Origin: Acidobacteriota bacterium
GTDB lineage: Bacteria > Acidobacteriota > Terriglobia > Terriglobales > Acidobacteriaceae
Direction of reading: 5' to 3'
Assembly: GCA_018268915.1 (NCBI GenBank)
Contig: JAFDVQ010000006.1
Location: forward strand, 124,001 to 188,000
Length of the DNA: 64,000 nt
A program made the position numbers and the translations under genes. This document shows, piece by piece, positions 28,405 to 38,200 of the stretch; the first letter of the stretch is position 1; each line of letters opens with the position of its first letter. The notes under the pieces were generated by a model that worked only from the letters and a program-made list of their open reading frames with translations, was not told the origin of the DNA and made no database searches.

Positions 28405-30498
28405 GTGCGAAGATGCTGGTGCCTTGCTGGTTTATTGCTGTCATCACTGCCCTTGAGTTTCGTGCAAGCCGAGAACCTCAAGCACTCCGCAATGCCGCTT
28501 GATGACTTCTTCAACTACGTTGTCCTTCAAGACCTCCGCATCGCTCCAGATGGGAGCGCTGTTGTCTTTTCAACGCGGCGTCCAGATTGGCAGCACAATC
28601 GCTATCGTCTCGACCTGTGGATCGTCCGGCAGGATAACTCTCCTCAGTTGCTGGCAGGCTCAGGCGATGACAGCGACCCTGATTGGTCCCCCGATGGCAA
28701 GTGGATCGCCTTTACCTCGTCTCGAGAATCCGGTCGCAAAGACGAACAGCATTGCGGTGGCGATCAGATCTTCGTAATCCCAGCTACAGGTGGCAAAGCG
28801 TTGCCAGTCACGTGCGAGGAGAACTCCGTGCATGCGTTTGCGTGGGCGCCGGATTCGCGCGCCCTGTATTTCTCGATGCGTGAGCCCATGGAGAAGACCG
28901 CTCAAGCCGCCTACAAGAAACAGTGGAAAGACGTAATCCAATATCGAGAGGCAGACCGCGGAGATGTAATCGAAAAAGCGGATGTCTTTCTGGCCATTGA
29001 ACGATCAAAAACAACAACCAGACCTCACAACAGAGGTGCCGACCACGCAAGCAGGCTTGCCTCCCTACCGCGTGTTGTCAATGACATCGCTATCTCTCAC
29101 GATGGACGCACGGTAGCCTTCAGTACTGGCCCGGCTTCCCATCGCCGCGAGAACCTTGGTGATTATGAGATATTTCTTCTCTCGACCGACGGCGGAGCTC
29201 CCCGACAACTCACTCGAAACAATGCAACCGAGAGTTCATTGGAGTGGGACCCGGGAGATCGGAAAGTTTTCTTCACCACCTATGGCAACCCCGTCGGTCC
29301 ACCTGAGCAGGTTCAGGAACGAACGTATTCTGTTGACGTGGATTCCGGACGGCTGGAGCGCTGGGGATCTGACTTCCGAGGGGCGCTCGGCGCCTCCTAT
29401 TCAATTGCTCCATCCGGCGCTCTGATCGCGACCGGAGTACTTGGCACTGAAACAGCAATCTATACTCAACATTCCCCGACCGGAAGCCTCGAGCCCGTTC
29501 CTGTGCCGCGCGGATCATTCGCTTCTTTCTCGCTGGCATCAAAAGCTGCAAAGATTGCATTCATTCACTCCGCATGGGGTAGTCCCGCCGAAGTGTATCT
29601 CGCGGATGACATCACTCGTTTAGCCGACGCAAAGCCGATCACCCACTTCAATCAGGCGTTCAACCAATATGAACTTCCTCTGGGCCAAAGCTATCAGTGG
29701 ACATCTGACGACGGCACTAAGATCGAAGGAGTCTTACTGTATCCACCCGGCGAGTTCGGTAAAAAGCACTTGCCCACCCTGACCCTGATCCACGGCGGCC
29801 CGGGAAATACCGACGGCGATCAATTTCGCGCTGACTGGTATGACTGGTCTGTTCTCGCTGCGATGCATGGGTATCTTGTCTTCCGGCCCAACTATCGCGG
29901 CTCGGCAGCGTATGGGGACTCATTCCTGCAGCAGATTTCCCCACAGATTGTGTCACTCCCAGGGCGCGACGTTTTATCCGGAGTGAGCGCGTTGGTGACG
30001 GAAGGTATCGCAGATCCCGAGAAGCTGGCTGTTGCAGGCTACAGCTACGGAGGATTCCTGACTAACTGGCTCATCACGCAGACGACACAGTTTAAGGCTG
30101 CAATGACCGGCGCAGGCGCCGTCGAGCACATCATGCAGTGGGGCAATGACGACCTTCCTCTGGAAGACATCGAAAGCTTGAAAGGATATCCCTGGGAGGT
30201 TCCGCAACATTACCAGGACGAGGCGGCGATCTTTCAGATGAATAAAGTGAAGACCCCTACACATATTGTTGCCGGCTCTGTTGATTCACGCGTCTACGTC
30301 GGTGAGCAGTTCCTGCTTGAGCGTGCCCTCTACGCGCTGGACGTACCACACACGCTGCTGCTGTTTCCCGGTGAGGAGCACCTTCTCAGGAAGAACCCGT
30401 GGCATGGCAGAATCAAGGTTCGCGAAGAACTCAGGTGGTTGGAAAAGTACTGCCCCGCGTCCGAAACATCGCGCTCAGCAAATGAGGGTGCGCAATGA
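28405..30498 (+). CDS. S9 family prolyl-oligopeptidase-type peptidase, exported
   Basis: A 697-residue exported serine peptidase. It has a signal peptide ending near SFVQAEN, an N-terminal WD40-like beta-propeller (about 35-420, with repeated SPDGKWIAF- and DSRALYFS-type blades), and a C-terminal alpha/beta hydrolase. The hydrolase shows HGGPG near 455, the nucleophile in GYSYGGF near 547, the Asp in a GSVDSRV segment and the His in GEEHLL. It resembles acylaminoacyl-peptidases and dipeptidyl peptidases, which remove N-acylated residues or dipeptides. The start is GTG, with GGAGG about 12 nt upstream. It is 23 bp downstream of the NSAR-family gene, so the two are likely co-transcribed; release of acylated amino acids would feed that racemase. 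Confidence 0.9.
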   Translation: MRRCWCLAGLLLSSLPLSFVQAENLKHSAMPLDDFFNYVVLQDLRIAPDGSAVVFSTRRPDWQHNRYRLDLWIVRQDNSPQLLAGSGDDSDPDWSPDGKWIAFTSSRESGRKDEQHCGGDQIFVIPATGGKALPVTCEENSVHAFAWAPDSRALYFSMREPMEKTAQAAYKKQWKDVIQYREADRGDVIEKADVFLAIERSKTTTRPHNRGADHASRLASLPRVVNDIAISHDGRTVAFSTGPASHRRENLGDYEIFLLSTDGGAPRQLTRNNATESSLEWDPGDRKVFFTTYGNPVGPPEQVQERTYSVDVDSGRLERWGSDFRGALGASYSIAPSGALIATGVLGTETAIYTQHSPTGSLEPVPVPRGSFASFSLASKAAKIAFIHSAWGSPAEVYLADDITRLADAKPITHFNQAFNQYELPLGQSYQWTSDDGTKIEGVLLYPPGEFGKKHLPTLTLIHGGPGNTDGDQFRADWYDWSVLAAMHGYLVFRPNYRGSAAYGDSFLQQISPQIVSLPGRDVLSGVSALVTEGIADPEKLAVAGYSYGGFLTNWLITQTTQFKAAMTGAGAVEHIMQWGNDDLPLEDIESLKGYPWEVPQHYQDEAAIFQMNKVKTPTHIVAGSVDSRVYVGEQFLLERALYALDVPHTLLLFPGEEHLLRKNPWHGRIKVREELRWLEKYCPASETSRSANEGAQ

Positions 30499-30665
30499 GC
30501 CCGATCTTCTCTCATCTCGCACCGCATGTATCGCATTTCCTTTCGCATGCGCCATAGACTTGTCTGCGCAGTCCTCGCCACAATCGAAATACTGGCACTA
30601 TCGTGTCGGACTTTTTGATACGTACTGGAACGCTTTGTGATCTTCTACGTGCCGAGCACAACAAA

Positions 30666-30689
30666 AGAGCCACCGAGTTCGGTGGCTCT
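30666..30689 (-). terminator. Hairpin with T-tract on the minus strand
   Basis: A perfect 11-bp inverted repeat with a 2-nt loop. Read on the minus strand it is followed by TTTTGTTGT, so it is best placed to stop leftward transcription. It lies between the S9 peptidase and the first island gene and may insulate the metabolic module from the island. Confidence 0.55.
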
Positions 30690-30728
30690 CGGTCTGGCCC
30701 TGATGGGCAATGAACAGCAACATCCAAG

Positions 30729-32354
30729 TTGTTGAAATCGAATTGGTTGGGGCTACTGGACGATTTTAGAACTTTTCTTTCCAGCCCTGAAACGATCGAA
30801 GTTCCTGCGGTCCCCCCGTCTAAGTACTTGAAGGAACAAGGCCCTACGGGCAAGGCCAAGGCACCAATTCCAAGCCAAAGGGGGAATAGCCATGCTGGTC
30901 CAAAGGCGCCTTCTCGTTCCTTGCAGTCGGGCACCCGCCCGGGGGAGATTGCAGGTTCTCCCGGCGAGCCGCCGATTGTGCCGGCGACTTTGATGAACCA
31001 ATACAACCGTGAACAGCTCTATCGACAGGCATGGTCAGCTTCTTTAAAGGAGGCGGCAGATCAACATGGAGTATCAGAGCAAACATTAAAGACTGTCTGC
31101 AGGCGGCTGCACATACCGGTACCGGGCAGGGGGTACTGGAAGAAAAAGCATGTAGGCAGGATCACAGGAGAATGGCCCCCTCTTCCAGAAGTCCGTATCA
31201 CGCCTGCTGCACAACCAGCCGCGACGGAGCCGGTTGTAGTGTCTGGCCGCCTTATGGAGCGCTTCAACCGCGAACAACTTTATGATGATGTGTGGAAGAT
31301 TCCGAAATGCCAGCTCGCTTCCAAGTGGGGCATCTCAGAGCACACACTGGGTGAAGTTTGTAGGAAGCTGTGCATCCCCGTCCCCGATCTCGGTTACTGG
31401 CTTAGACCGGCGGAAAGACGTACTGCGTTTCCACCTCCGCTTCCACCCGTACAAGTTGACCCGCGCTACCTAATACGGCAGCGGCTCTCCAAAGCGGATC
31501 AATCCTTAAATTTGGAGACTTCGGCCGAATCCGCATTCTATGAGCAGGAGAGCGCGCATGATTCTCGTTTTCCAGAGGACGGTGAAGCGAGATTGGGTGA
31601 GAGTTCGTCGCTTCCGATTTCGCGAGTTCTAGGCAGTGTTGCCAGTGATGGACAGCCTGACATCATCGAAAATAATCAAACGGATGACCATGGTTCCGAG
31701 GCGGTCGCCCCTTCGCTCGGTACTGTAGCCGAAGTTGATCTCGACAGGGTTAAAGAATCGGGCACGCCCGGAGAAGAAGTGGCTCCCCTTTACCGCAGCA
31801 GCGATTCTGCGGGACGGGTTCGAAAGGACTACGATAGGGCCGAAGCCGCGGACGCACTGCTGCCGAGTGAGCCCCCAAATCGTGATGCTGCTAAACATGA
31901 TGCAAGTGGCAATGGGCTGTCAGACTCGGAAGCTCCTGAGGGAGTTCTGCTAGTTCCTGCAAGCTTAGCTTCTCGCTACAACCGACGGGAGCTTTATGAC
32001 AGAATCTGGTCGGTCCCGATGTGGAAGCTTCGCGAGGAGTACGGAGTGTCTGACGTAGCCTTGGCGAAGACATGCAAGCGGCTGCATGTACCTGTGCCGG
32101 GCCGGGGCTATTGGGCGATGCTGGCAGCCGGAAAACCGACCCGCCCGCGTCCTCCGCTCCCAAGCGTCGAAGTGATTGAACGGCTAGCGCCAAAACGAAA
32201 GAACCACCATCATTCTCGCGAGGAAGTCGTTGCCTTGATAAAAGGCATTAGGGCCGCAGTTGAAGCCGGGAAATCGATCCGCGAAGCATGCGGCGAAGCC
32301 GATATCTCCGAAGACACGTATCGACGGTGGCTCTTGAGCTCCGTTGCAGTCTAG
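30729..32354 (+). CDS. Protein with three RELY-GYW HTH-like repeats
   Basis: A protein of up to 541 residues that I cannot assign to a named family. It contains three copies of a roughly 48-residue unit at about 93-139, 180-225 and 419-470. Each reads NRExLY, then a Trp, then a helix-turn-helix-like GVSexxLxxxCrrL, and ends IPVPgrGYW followed by a Pro-rich linker. The spacer between units 2 and 3 is long, acidic and probably disordered. The C-terminus (about 495-538) looks like a transposase-type HTH. This suggests a multivalent DNA-binding protein. The frame opens with TTG at 30729 and the true start could be as late as the Met at residue 89. A single-copy relative is encoded at 40701-41984. 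Confidence 0.6.
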   Translation: MLKSNWLGLLDDFRTFLSSPETIEVPAVPPSKYLKEQGPTGKAKAPIPSQRGNSHAGPKAPSRSLQSGTRPGEIAGSPGEPPIVPATLMNQYNREQLYRQAWSASLKEAADQHGVSEQTLKTVCRRLHIPVPGRGYWKKKHVGRITGEWPPLPEVRITPAAQPAATEPVVVSGRLMERFNREQLYDDVWKIPKCQLASKWGISEHTLGEVCRKLCIPVPDLGYWLRPAERRTAFPPPLPPVQVDPRYLIRQRLSKADQSLNLETSAESAFYEQESAHDSRFPEDGEARLGESSSLPISRVLGSVASDGQPDIIENNQTDDHGSEAVAPSLGTVAEVDLDRVKESGTPGEEVAPLYRSSDSAGRVRKDYDRAEAADALLPSEPPNRDAAKHDASGNGLSDSEAPEGVLLVPASLASRYNRRELYDRIWSVPMWKLREEYGVSDVALAKTCKRLHVPVPGRGYWAMLAAGKPTRPRPPLPSVEVIERLAPKRKNHHHSREEVVALIKGIRAAVEAGKSIREACGEADISEDTYRRWLLSSVAV

Positions 32355-32564
32355 CGAGTGACGAGCCGGCACCAAGTGTCCCGACATCTTGGAGAATATG
32401 ACTATCCTGGAGTCGTACTAAGGCGCACACGAGCTCAAATCGAATCACACACGTACTGTCCGCACCGAACCCGGCAAGCGGGCTTTCGCATTCTCATGGA
32501 AAGGCAGGCTTCTTAAACGCCGGTGGTAGCACATTTCAGAATCCACAACCTTTGTCGAGAAGCT

Positions 32565-32870
32565 ATGAACGAAAGACGATATGAGCATTTCCTAAATCAA
32601 GCTCTCTTTTATGCTCGTTCAATCTCGAATGAGCCATTGAACGCCGGTCGAAAGATGAAGGCAGGCGAAATCTGTCGCTCTTGCAAGTCACCTCTTTCAC
32701 TGCCGCACTCACCGGGCCTGAAACTGTGCGACTTCTGCGCAGATAAGCACCTTGTCTGCATGCACTTTCGTCGTCGCTTAAAGTGGTATTGCGGCTTCAG
32801 GACGGTCTCTAGAGAGAAGCTTCCTAGGGAGCTTAGCTTGCGAATGCTGCCAGCTCGCGCGGGATGGTGA
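32565..32870 (+). CDS. Small Cys-motif (zinc-ribbon-like) protein, unknown
   Basis: A predicted protein of about 101 residues with two CxxC pairs (C-x2-C near residue 37 and C-x2-C near 55), the spacing of a zinc ribbon, in a Lys/Arg-rich context. The frame can be extended to a GTG at 32523, but the ATG at 32565 with a GAGA site is likelier. Its last codons run up to the point where the broken resolvase sequence begins, so the C-terminus may have been altered by that insertion. Whether it is translated is uncertain. Confidence 0.4.
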   Translation: MNERRYEHFLNQALFYARSISNEPLNAGRKMKAGEICRSCKSPLSLPHSPGLKLCDFCADKHLVCMHFRRRLKWYCGFRTVSREKLPRELSLRMLPARAGW

Positions 32871-32946
32871 GACGCGGCAATGGTTTGATCGACAAGTGGG
32901 ATTGCGAGGGGTTTGAACTGGGCCTAGAGATAGGCAGAGGCAGAGT

Positions 32947-33321
32947 TTGGCTCAGGCTAACTGGGGCAGATCGGTCGCCGATCTGCTCGCCACCCTGCAG
33001 GAACTGGAGCATCTCGGCGTGGGCTTCGTGTCGCTCACCGAGGCTCTCGATCTGACTACGCCCGCGGGTCGCGCAATGGCCGGACTGCTGGCTGTCTTCG
33101 CTGAGTTCGAACGTGAGGTTCTGCGCGAACGCGTCCGCGCCGGGTTGGCTCATGCGCGAGCCAACGGCAAGCGCCTGGGCCGCCCCATTACCGCTGCTCT
33201 CAAGGCCGATCAAGTCCGCAAGCTCCGCCGTACCGGCCTCAGCAAATCCGAGATCGCACGCCGCCTCCGCATCGGCCGAACCTCCGTGCGCCGCATCCTG
33301 GGCAGAAGAACCCAACGATAA
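32947..33321 (+). pseudogene. Truncated serine resolvase (C-terminal part only)
   Basis: The frame encodes the C-terminal two thirds of a Tn3/Pin-type resolvase. It starts abruptly at WGRSVADLL, runs through the long E-helix (AGLLAVFAEFEREVLRERVRAG) and ends with a complete HTH (LSKSEIARRLRIGRTSVRRIL). The N-terminal catalytic segment with YxRVS is missing, and upstream codons in the same frame do not resemble it. There is no ATG. It is a transposon remnant and marks rearranged DNA at the left side of the island. Confidence 0.85.
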
Positions 33322-33325
33322 GAAC

Positions 33326-33694
33326 ATGGCCAAAGTGCGACGAAATCACGACCGGGAAAGCCGCATCCACGAGGAAATCATCGTCGATGCTTATGGGCCG
33401 GAAGAACAGGCAATGAGTTGGTACTACCATCTCGAAGACAAGCTCCAGTTCCCGTTCCGTGCACAATCCGTTGCTTCTGTGCCGACATCTCCGCTGCGCA
33501 AAGGGGACACAATCGAGATCCGAAAGATGGCGCCTGAGGATAGCTGCTCGATCGATATGCTCGTAATGACCCGCTGGCAGAATCGAAATATCGCAGTGCC
33601 ACTCTCTCAGCTGAAGGCTATCGACGCGGATGAATCAACCACCCAGGCAATCGAAGACTGGCATTACTGGATCGCTCAAGGTTACTGCTTCTGA
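33326..33694 (+). CDS. CcbP-like calcium-binding protein family member
   Basis: A small acidic protein of 122 residues resembling the family named after cyanobacterial CcbP. The recognisable order is RIHEEIIVDAYGPEEQAMSW, then WYYHLEDKLQFPF, MAPEDS, a VPLSQLKAIDAD segment and the terminal DWHYWIAQGYCF. In cyanobacteria CcbP buffers calcium, but most bacterial relatives are uncharacterised. The ATG at 33326 follows the resolvase remnant by five bases, so the remnant's promoter or the fusion joint may drive it. Such genes are common cargo in accessory regions. Confidence 0.75.
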   Translation: MAKVRRNHDRESRIHEEIIVDAYGPEEQAMSWYYHLEDKLQFPFRAQSVASVPTSPLRKGDTIEIRKMAPEDSCSIDMLVMTRWQNRNIAVPLSQLKAIDADESTTQAIEDWHYWIAQGYCF

Positions 33695-33889
33695 CCTACG
33701 CAGCTCTGCCGAAAACACACCCTGTATCGTCATTTCAGAGAGAAGCCCACCTCATTTTCTTGCGGCGATTCCTTTGGTCTCTTGCGTCGGGAAGAAATCG
33801 ATTCTGTTCTAAAGGAAGGAACAAGAATGATTTGCGAACCAGCCGTCAGGAAGTTGGTGGCGAGCTAAACAGATAGAGCCGCCGGCGGT

Positions 33890-34960
33890 TCATTCCTTCT
33901 CCATTCCCGGAAGCACCAGCTGATTTTCGTCTTTCTTGTGCTTGGGAAACGCCTTCTCAAACAGCTTCTTGAACATTGCCTTATCATCGGAGACCCGCAT
34001 GAGAGCCGTGACCTCGATAATCTGCCGGTCCAGATGAGGGTGCCCCGTCTCGGGCGTTAGAAGCTGATGATGTGTATGCTTCCGTCTTCCCGATTCGTTG
34101 GGAGGATTGAGCCGCTTGAGTTCGGGGAGTACACCGGGGGGAAGGTGTTGGTAGACGAGATTGTTCACCATCTTCCCGACATATCGCGGCCTCTTGTGGC
34201 TACCTTCCACATAGTTCCACTTGTTCAATTTGTAGAGTTGCTTGAAAAACTCGTTCGGGAATCTCTTCGTCCACGGAAGAAGTTCCGGAGAAATGTACGC
34301 CTCCAGAATCTTGTTCAGTTCGTCTCGCGCACGTTCTTGTTGGTATCCTGTTGCCTCATCGACGAGAGCAATGATCCCGACGTGCGCCATTCCCCTTAGA
34401 AGAAGCTCTGCCTTTGCCGCAACCTGCTTCTGACGCTCACCTAAAACACCAGCTTTTTCAGCATCGATCCAAACCTCGCAGATCTTAGGAAGAATGGCTG
34501 CGCTCAGTCCAGATGTGACCACGTTTCCTTTCGTGGTGACATAAGCGAGAGGGCGAAAGTGAACGCCCCCTAAGTGCAAATCAATGAACGGCCTAAGGTT
34601 CTTGTGGGCCAGGGAAAGAGGAATCTGTGTACTATCATCCTCTTCTCTTCTCCGCACGGATACAGCACCGCTGCGGTACATGCCCATTGCTTTCATAAAA
34701 GCAGCCTCAGAGATAACCCTCGTTCCGTCCTGAAGAACCGCTGCCTCAAATTCAAGGTTGCCAATCTTCAAAGGCCCGGAGTGTGTCGCTTTGGGTAGGG
34801 GAGTCTTGCCACTCCTCGCCCAGCGCGCCTCGATTGCAGCTCGAGCTATTTCCTTGCGGCGCTCAGCAGAGAGTTTCGCGGCACGTGCATCTCCACCCTT
34901 GGCAGCGCCAAGCTCCGATAATTTCTTGGCCGCTTGTGAAGTGATCTTCAGGGTCATCAT
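33890..34960 (-). CDS. P63C domain protein
   Basis: A 356-residue protein. The segment from about residue 215 to 300 (ILEAYISPELLPWTKRFPNEFFKQLYKLNKW and RPRYVGKMVNNLVYQHLPPGVL region) matches the P63C domain found in phage, plasmid and accessory-island proteins. The N-terminus carries an ERRKEIARAAIEARWAR helix common in these proteins. The molecular role of P63C is not established; such genes are often next to mobile or defence loci. The start shows tandem ATGs at 34960. A long inverted repeat sits in its promoter region. Confidence 0.75.
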   Translation of the reverse strand: MMTLKITSQAAKKLSELGAAKGGDARAAKLSAERRKEIARAAIEARWARSGKTPLPKATHSGPLKIGNLEFEAAVLQDGTRVISEAAFMKAMGMYRSGAVSVRRREEDDSTQIPLSLAHKNLRPFIDLHLGGVHFRPLAYVTTKGNVVTSGLSAAILPKICEVWIDAEKAGVLGERQKQVAAKAELLLRGMAHVGIIALVDEATGYQQERARDELNKILEAYISPELLPWTKRFPNEFFKQLYKLNKWNYVEGSHKRPRYVGKMVNNLVYQHLPPGVLPELKRLNPPNESGRRKHTHHQLLTPETGHPHLDRQIIEVTALMRVSDDKAMFKKLFEKAFPKHKKDENQLVLPGMEKE

Positions 34961-34971
34961 CTGTTACGTTA

Positions 34972-35027
34972 ATACTTGCTCGAGAAAGAAGGCAACAGTT
35001 TTCTCATATTCCTGCCCGAGCAAGTAT
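34972..35027. repeat. Perfect 11-bp inverted repeat with 34-bp spacer upstream of the P63C gene
   Basis: ATACTTGCTCG (34972-34982) and CGAGCAAGTAT (35017-35027) flank 34 bp of AT-rich DNA, 12 bp upstream of the P63C start. The arm length and spacing are compatible with a pair of operator half-sites around a promoter, or with a recombination site. It is too far apart to be a normal terminator stem. Confidence 0.55.
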
Positions 35028-35206
35028 GGAGCCAGGGCCTAGAAATTATCCGGCCACTGCGGTAACCGTGTACCGGGCCGTGAAGTCACCACAGACGAAC
35101 TCAAAGCCTCCGGAAGCGCTTGTCGCGATCAACGCAGAGTGTGATGGCTCACTATCGTTACCCCTTGGGCATCGAGGACGTGCTCAATTCGCTGACTTGG
35201 TCGAAT

Positions 35207-38200
35207 TCACTCCAGCAATAACACCTTCGCGCGTGGCGGTAGATCAGCGCGAACCAACGTTTCGCGATCTTCTCGAGTCAGACTCCTCAACTTCCGGGCC
35301 GATCTTGCAAGTTGTTCAACTGCCTTCTCGTCCCAATCTTTTGCCGAAATCAAGGTGTCAACTACAGCTGTAACAACCTCCCTGTGTGGAAGAAGAGCCT
35401 CAATCCTAGGGAACGCGCGAAGAAGTGCATTCCTCAGACGATCTGATGGATTCGCGGACAGTTCAAGTAGTCGTCGGAAAATCTCACGGCAAACGGATGG
35501 ATCATCTGTTTCGCGGGATGCATTTTCAAGAACAACGGCAAGGGTAGCCGCATTGCCGCTGTCCAAAATGGGGCATTCTTCAATGATCCGCAGGACTCGC
35601 ATCGGGTCAGCCTTCACCGTACTTTTTAAGAATGTGAGGAGATTCGACACGACCTCGGGGCTATCAATTCTCCGAATGAGCGAAAGAAACTTCGGTTCAA
35701 CAAGAATTGCAAGCAGTCGCGCCCGTATCTCGAAGCTACGCCATGCCACAAGCTGAAGGAAATAGCCAAGAGTATCACTTGTCAGCTTCCAGTCAGAGAA
35801 TTCCCTAACTTTCTCTAGGAGATAGCAGATGAAATCGGCTGACGAGACCGTACGACTGGAGTTGAGCAAAGCATTGATGAAGTCTCTCCGATGAGTAGCA
35901 AAGATCCGGTCTCCGTACGATTGCGCAAGTTCAACATCTACTTCAGAGGCATATCCAACAGCGCAAGCAGAAACTCGGCGCTCTTCATCCGTTGCGGATC
36001 GGTTTCCGAATCCCCAGTCAAAGAACTCCATGAAATCTTCTCTGATCAGCTTCTCTGCAGCGCGTTCCGCAAGAATTTGAAATCCTACTAGAATCAACCG
36101 TCTGCCAACCGTGCCTTCAGTATCAGATTTCCGAGATCTAAGCCACGAAAGAACTGCAATAGGATCGACATCCGCTACCCCCGCGATCAATTCGCGGTAA
36201 GCATCGCCCGACCCGCTCTCGGTCGGCGGCCAACGATTGAGAACTGCAAGCATTCTTTCCGGATCGTGAACTCCAGAAGCCACGAAATAGAATCCGTTCA
36301 CAACCTCTCTTCTTAGCGGTTCATCGGGGTTCAATGCAAGAAACTGATCAAGAATCTCGGGCAATTCTCTTGCTGCGGCCCGCAGAAATTCGCTACCGCA
36401 TAATCTGGATTCATGATCTCCTTTTAGGACGCTGCGGATCGCATGTCCTACTTCGTCGATGCTTGGTCCGGCTGTCCCAAGCAGCCGGGCCGAAAACATT
36501 CTCGCTGCCAAGTTAGGGGATCCTCTATATTTGGCTGCGCAACTTTCCGCAAGTACACGAGCAGCACTAGGGTCTATCCGGTAGAAGGCGGCGAAATTTC
36601 GCGCGAGCGCTGCTCGAACCTCGTTCTTCTTGAAAGAAGCTGCACGCTGGAGCATCCCATCGACAAATTCAGCGGCCGCAGACTTCGTATTGGCGGACCA
36701 TGCACTTCCCAATTCATCCAGAGCCCCAGATTGAACCCCTGCGCTCAATCTCGGAAAGATGTCACTTAGAACATGCAGTGCCTCGACCTCGCCGGTCTTG
36801 AAAATCTCCAGGACGGCATCCTTCAGCAGATCGCCATATTGAGAGCACATGCGTTGATCTTTGCCCCATAGGCGCTGAACAAATGCTAATGTCTCCTTGG
36901 GCTTCATTCGGGCAAAAAAGAGGCGACAAATCGAGAAGATCTCCCCACAGATTGACTCGTTTGCAATTACCTCGAGTATCTCGAAAGCCAATGCGACGCG
37001 TTTGGCCGGGTAATAGCGAAGTACCTCGGGCGCAGCGGCTCGAAACAGATCCGGGGTTCGATCACACCAATTCAGAATCAGTTGATGTAGCGGATGGACT
37101 TCTGATGCTTTCCCGAGGACCTCCAGTGCAAGGCGCACCGAAACGGGAGAATCCACTGCTGTTACTGCCGTCGAAAGTTCTCCAAAGAGTTGCGCACTTC
37201 TGTCGGACGCCTGGATCATAAGCTGCTTCAGAACAGGAAGCCGGAAAAGATTCGCATTCCCCACATCTGAAAGCAGAGTTTCGATACAGCAACCGCGCAA
37301 ATTCAGATCGTCAGATTCGAGGATGGCTTTGGCTGCAGCATATTCAGCAAATGTTTGATGAAAGAATCCAAGAGTTGCACCCATCTGCCAGAATCGAACA
37401 ACACCAGTGGATACCAAGCTTTCGATCACGGAATGTGGTGCCTGCTGTCCGGTCGACTTGCAGATTGTTACCAGCTTTTCCATTGTGATGCTTTCCGTCT
37501 GAGTATCTGACCCAAAGTAAAGACTGTGAGCAAGAACCTTGAGGGTCATGCTCCGGGCGTCAGCCATTTCCATGCCCCTTGAGGTCCTGTCCCATAGAAC
37601 TTTCTGAGCCCAGTAGTGGTCATAGATTCTTTGGGTATTGATATCTGATGGAATCTTCTCCGGGACGTAAGCCTCGAAAATCATTCTCAAAAGAAGCGGC
37701 TCAAACGTAAGGTCTTGAATTCGCCGACGCGCATCAAGAAGCTCCCATATGCCCATCGCTTGTGCCCTTCTCTGCGCCTCTGGGGCGTCCGGGTACGACG
37801 CATCGACGTATCGTTCAATAGCGGCACGTGCTTCGTTTTCTTCATATCGCCGCAGTTCAAGTGTTCGATTGCTTCTAATAAACGAGGCAAGCGTCTGAAT
37901 CTCCTGTCTTCTGCAGGTCGTTAATAGAAGGCCACCTTTGGCACGAATCGCGTTCAGTTGCGCACTCAGTGCGGCGTCATTCACGCCGATCAACAGGTCC
38001 AGCGTATCCAACAGAAATATCGGCGGGCGATCGTTGTCCGGGAGATCTTCGATCACATGTGCGAGAGAGTCGACCCCAAGGTGTAACGCTTGAACTGCAA
38101 CTACCTGACAACCGGAATCGCTGAGCTGCCGTGCAAGATACCAGAGAATCGAGGTCTTTCCGTGGCCCGCATCACCGATGATGCTTAGCCAGCTGCCTCG

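Noticed and set aside
27341..28447. 368-codon minus-strand frame
   Set aside because: It is antisense to the racemase gene, whose catalytic motifs are all in place on the plus strand.
32833..33333. 166-codon minus-strand frame
   Set aside because: Antisense to the resolvase remnant, which has clear family similarity on the plus strand.
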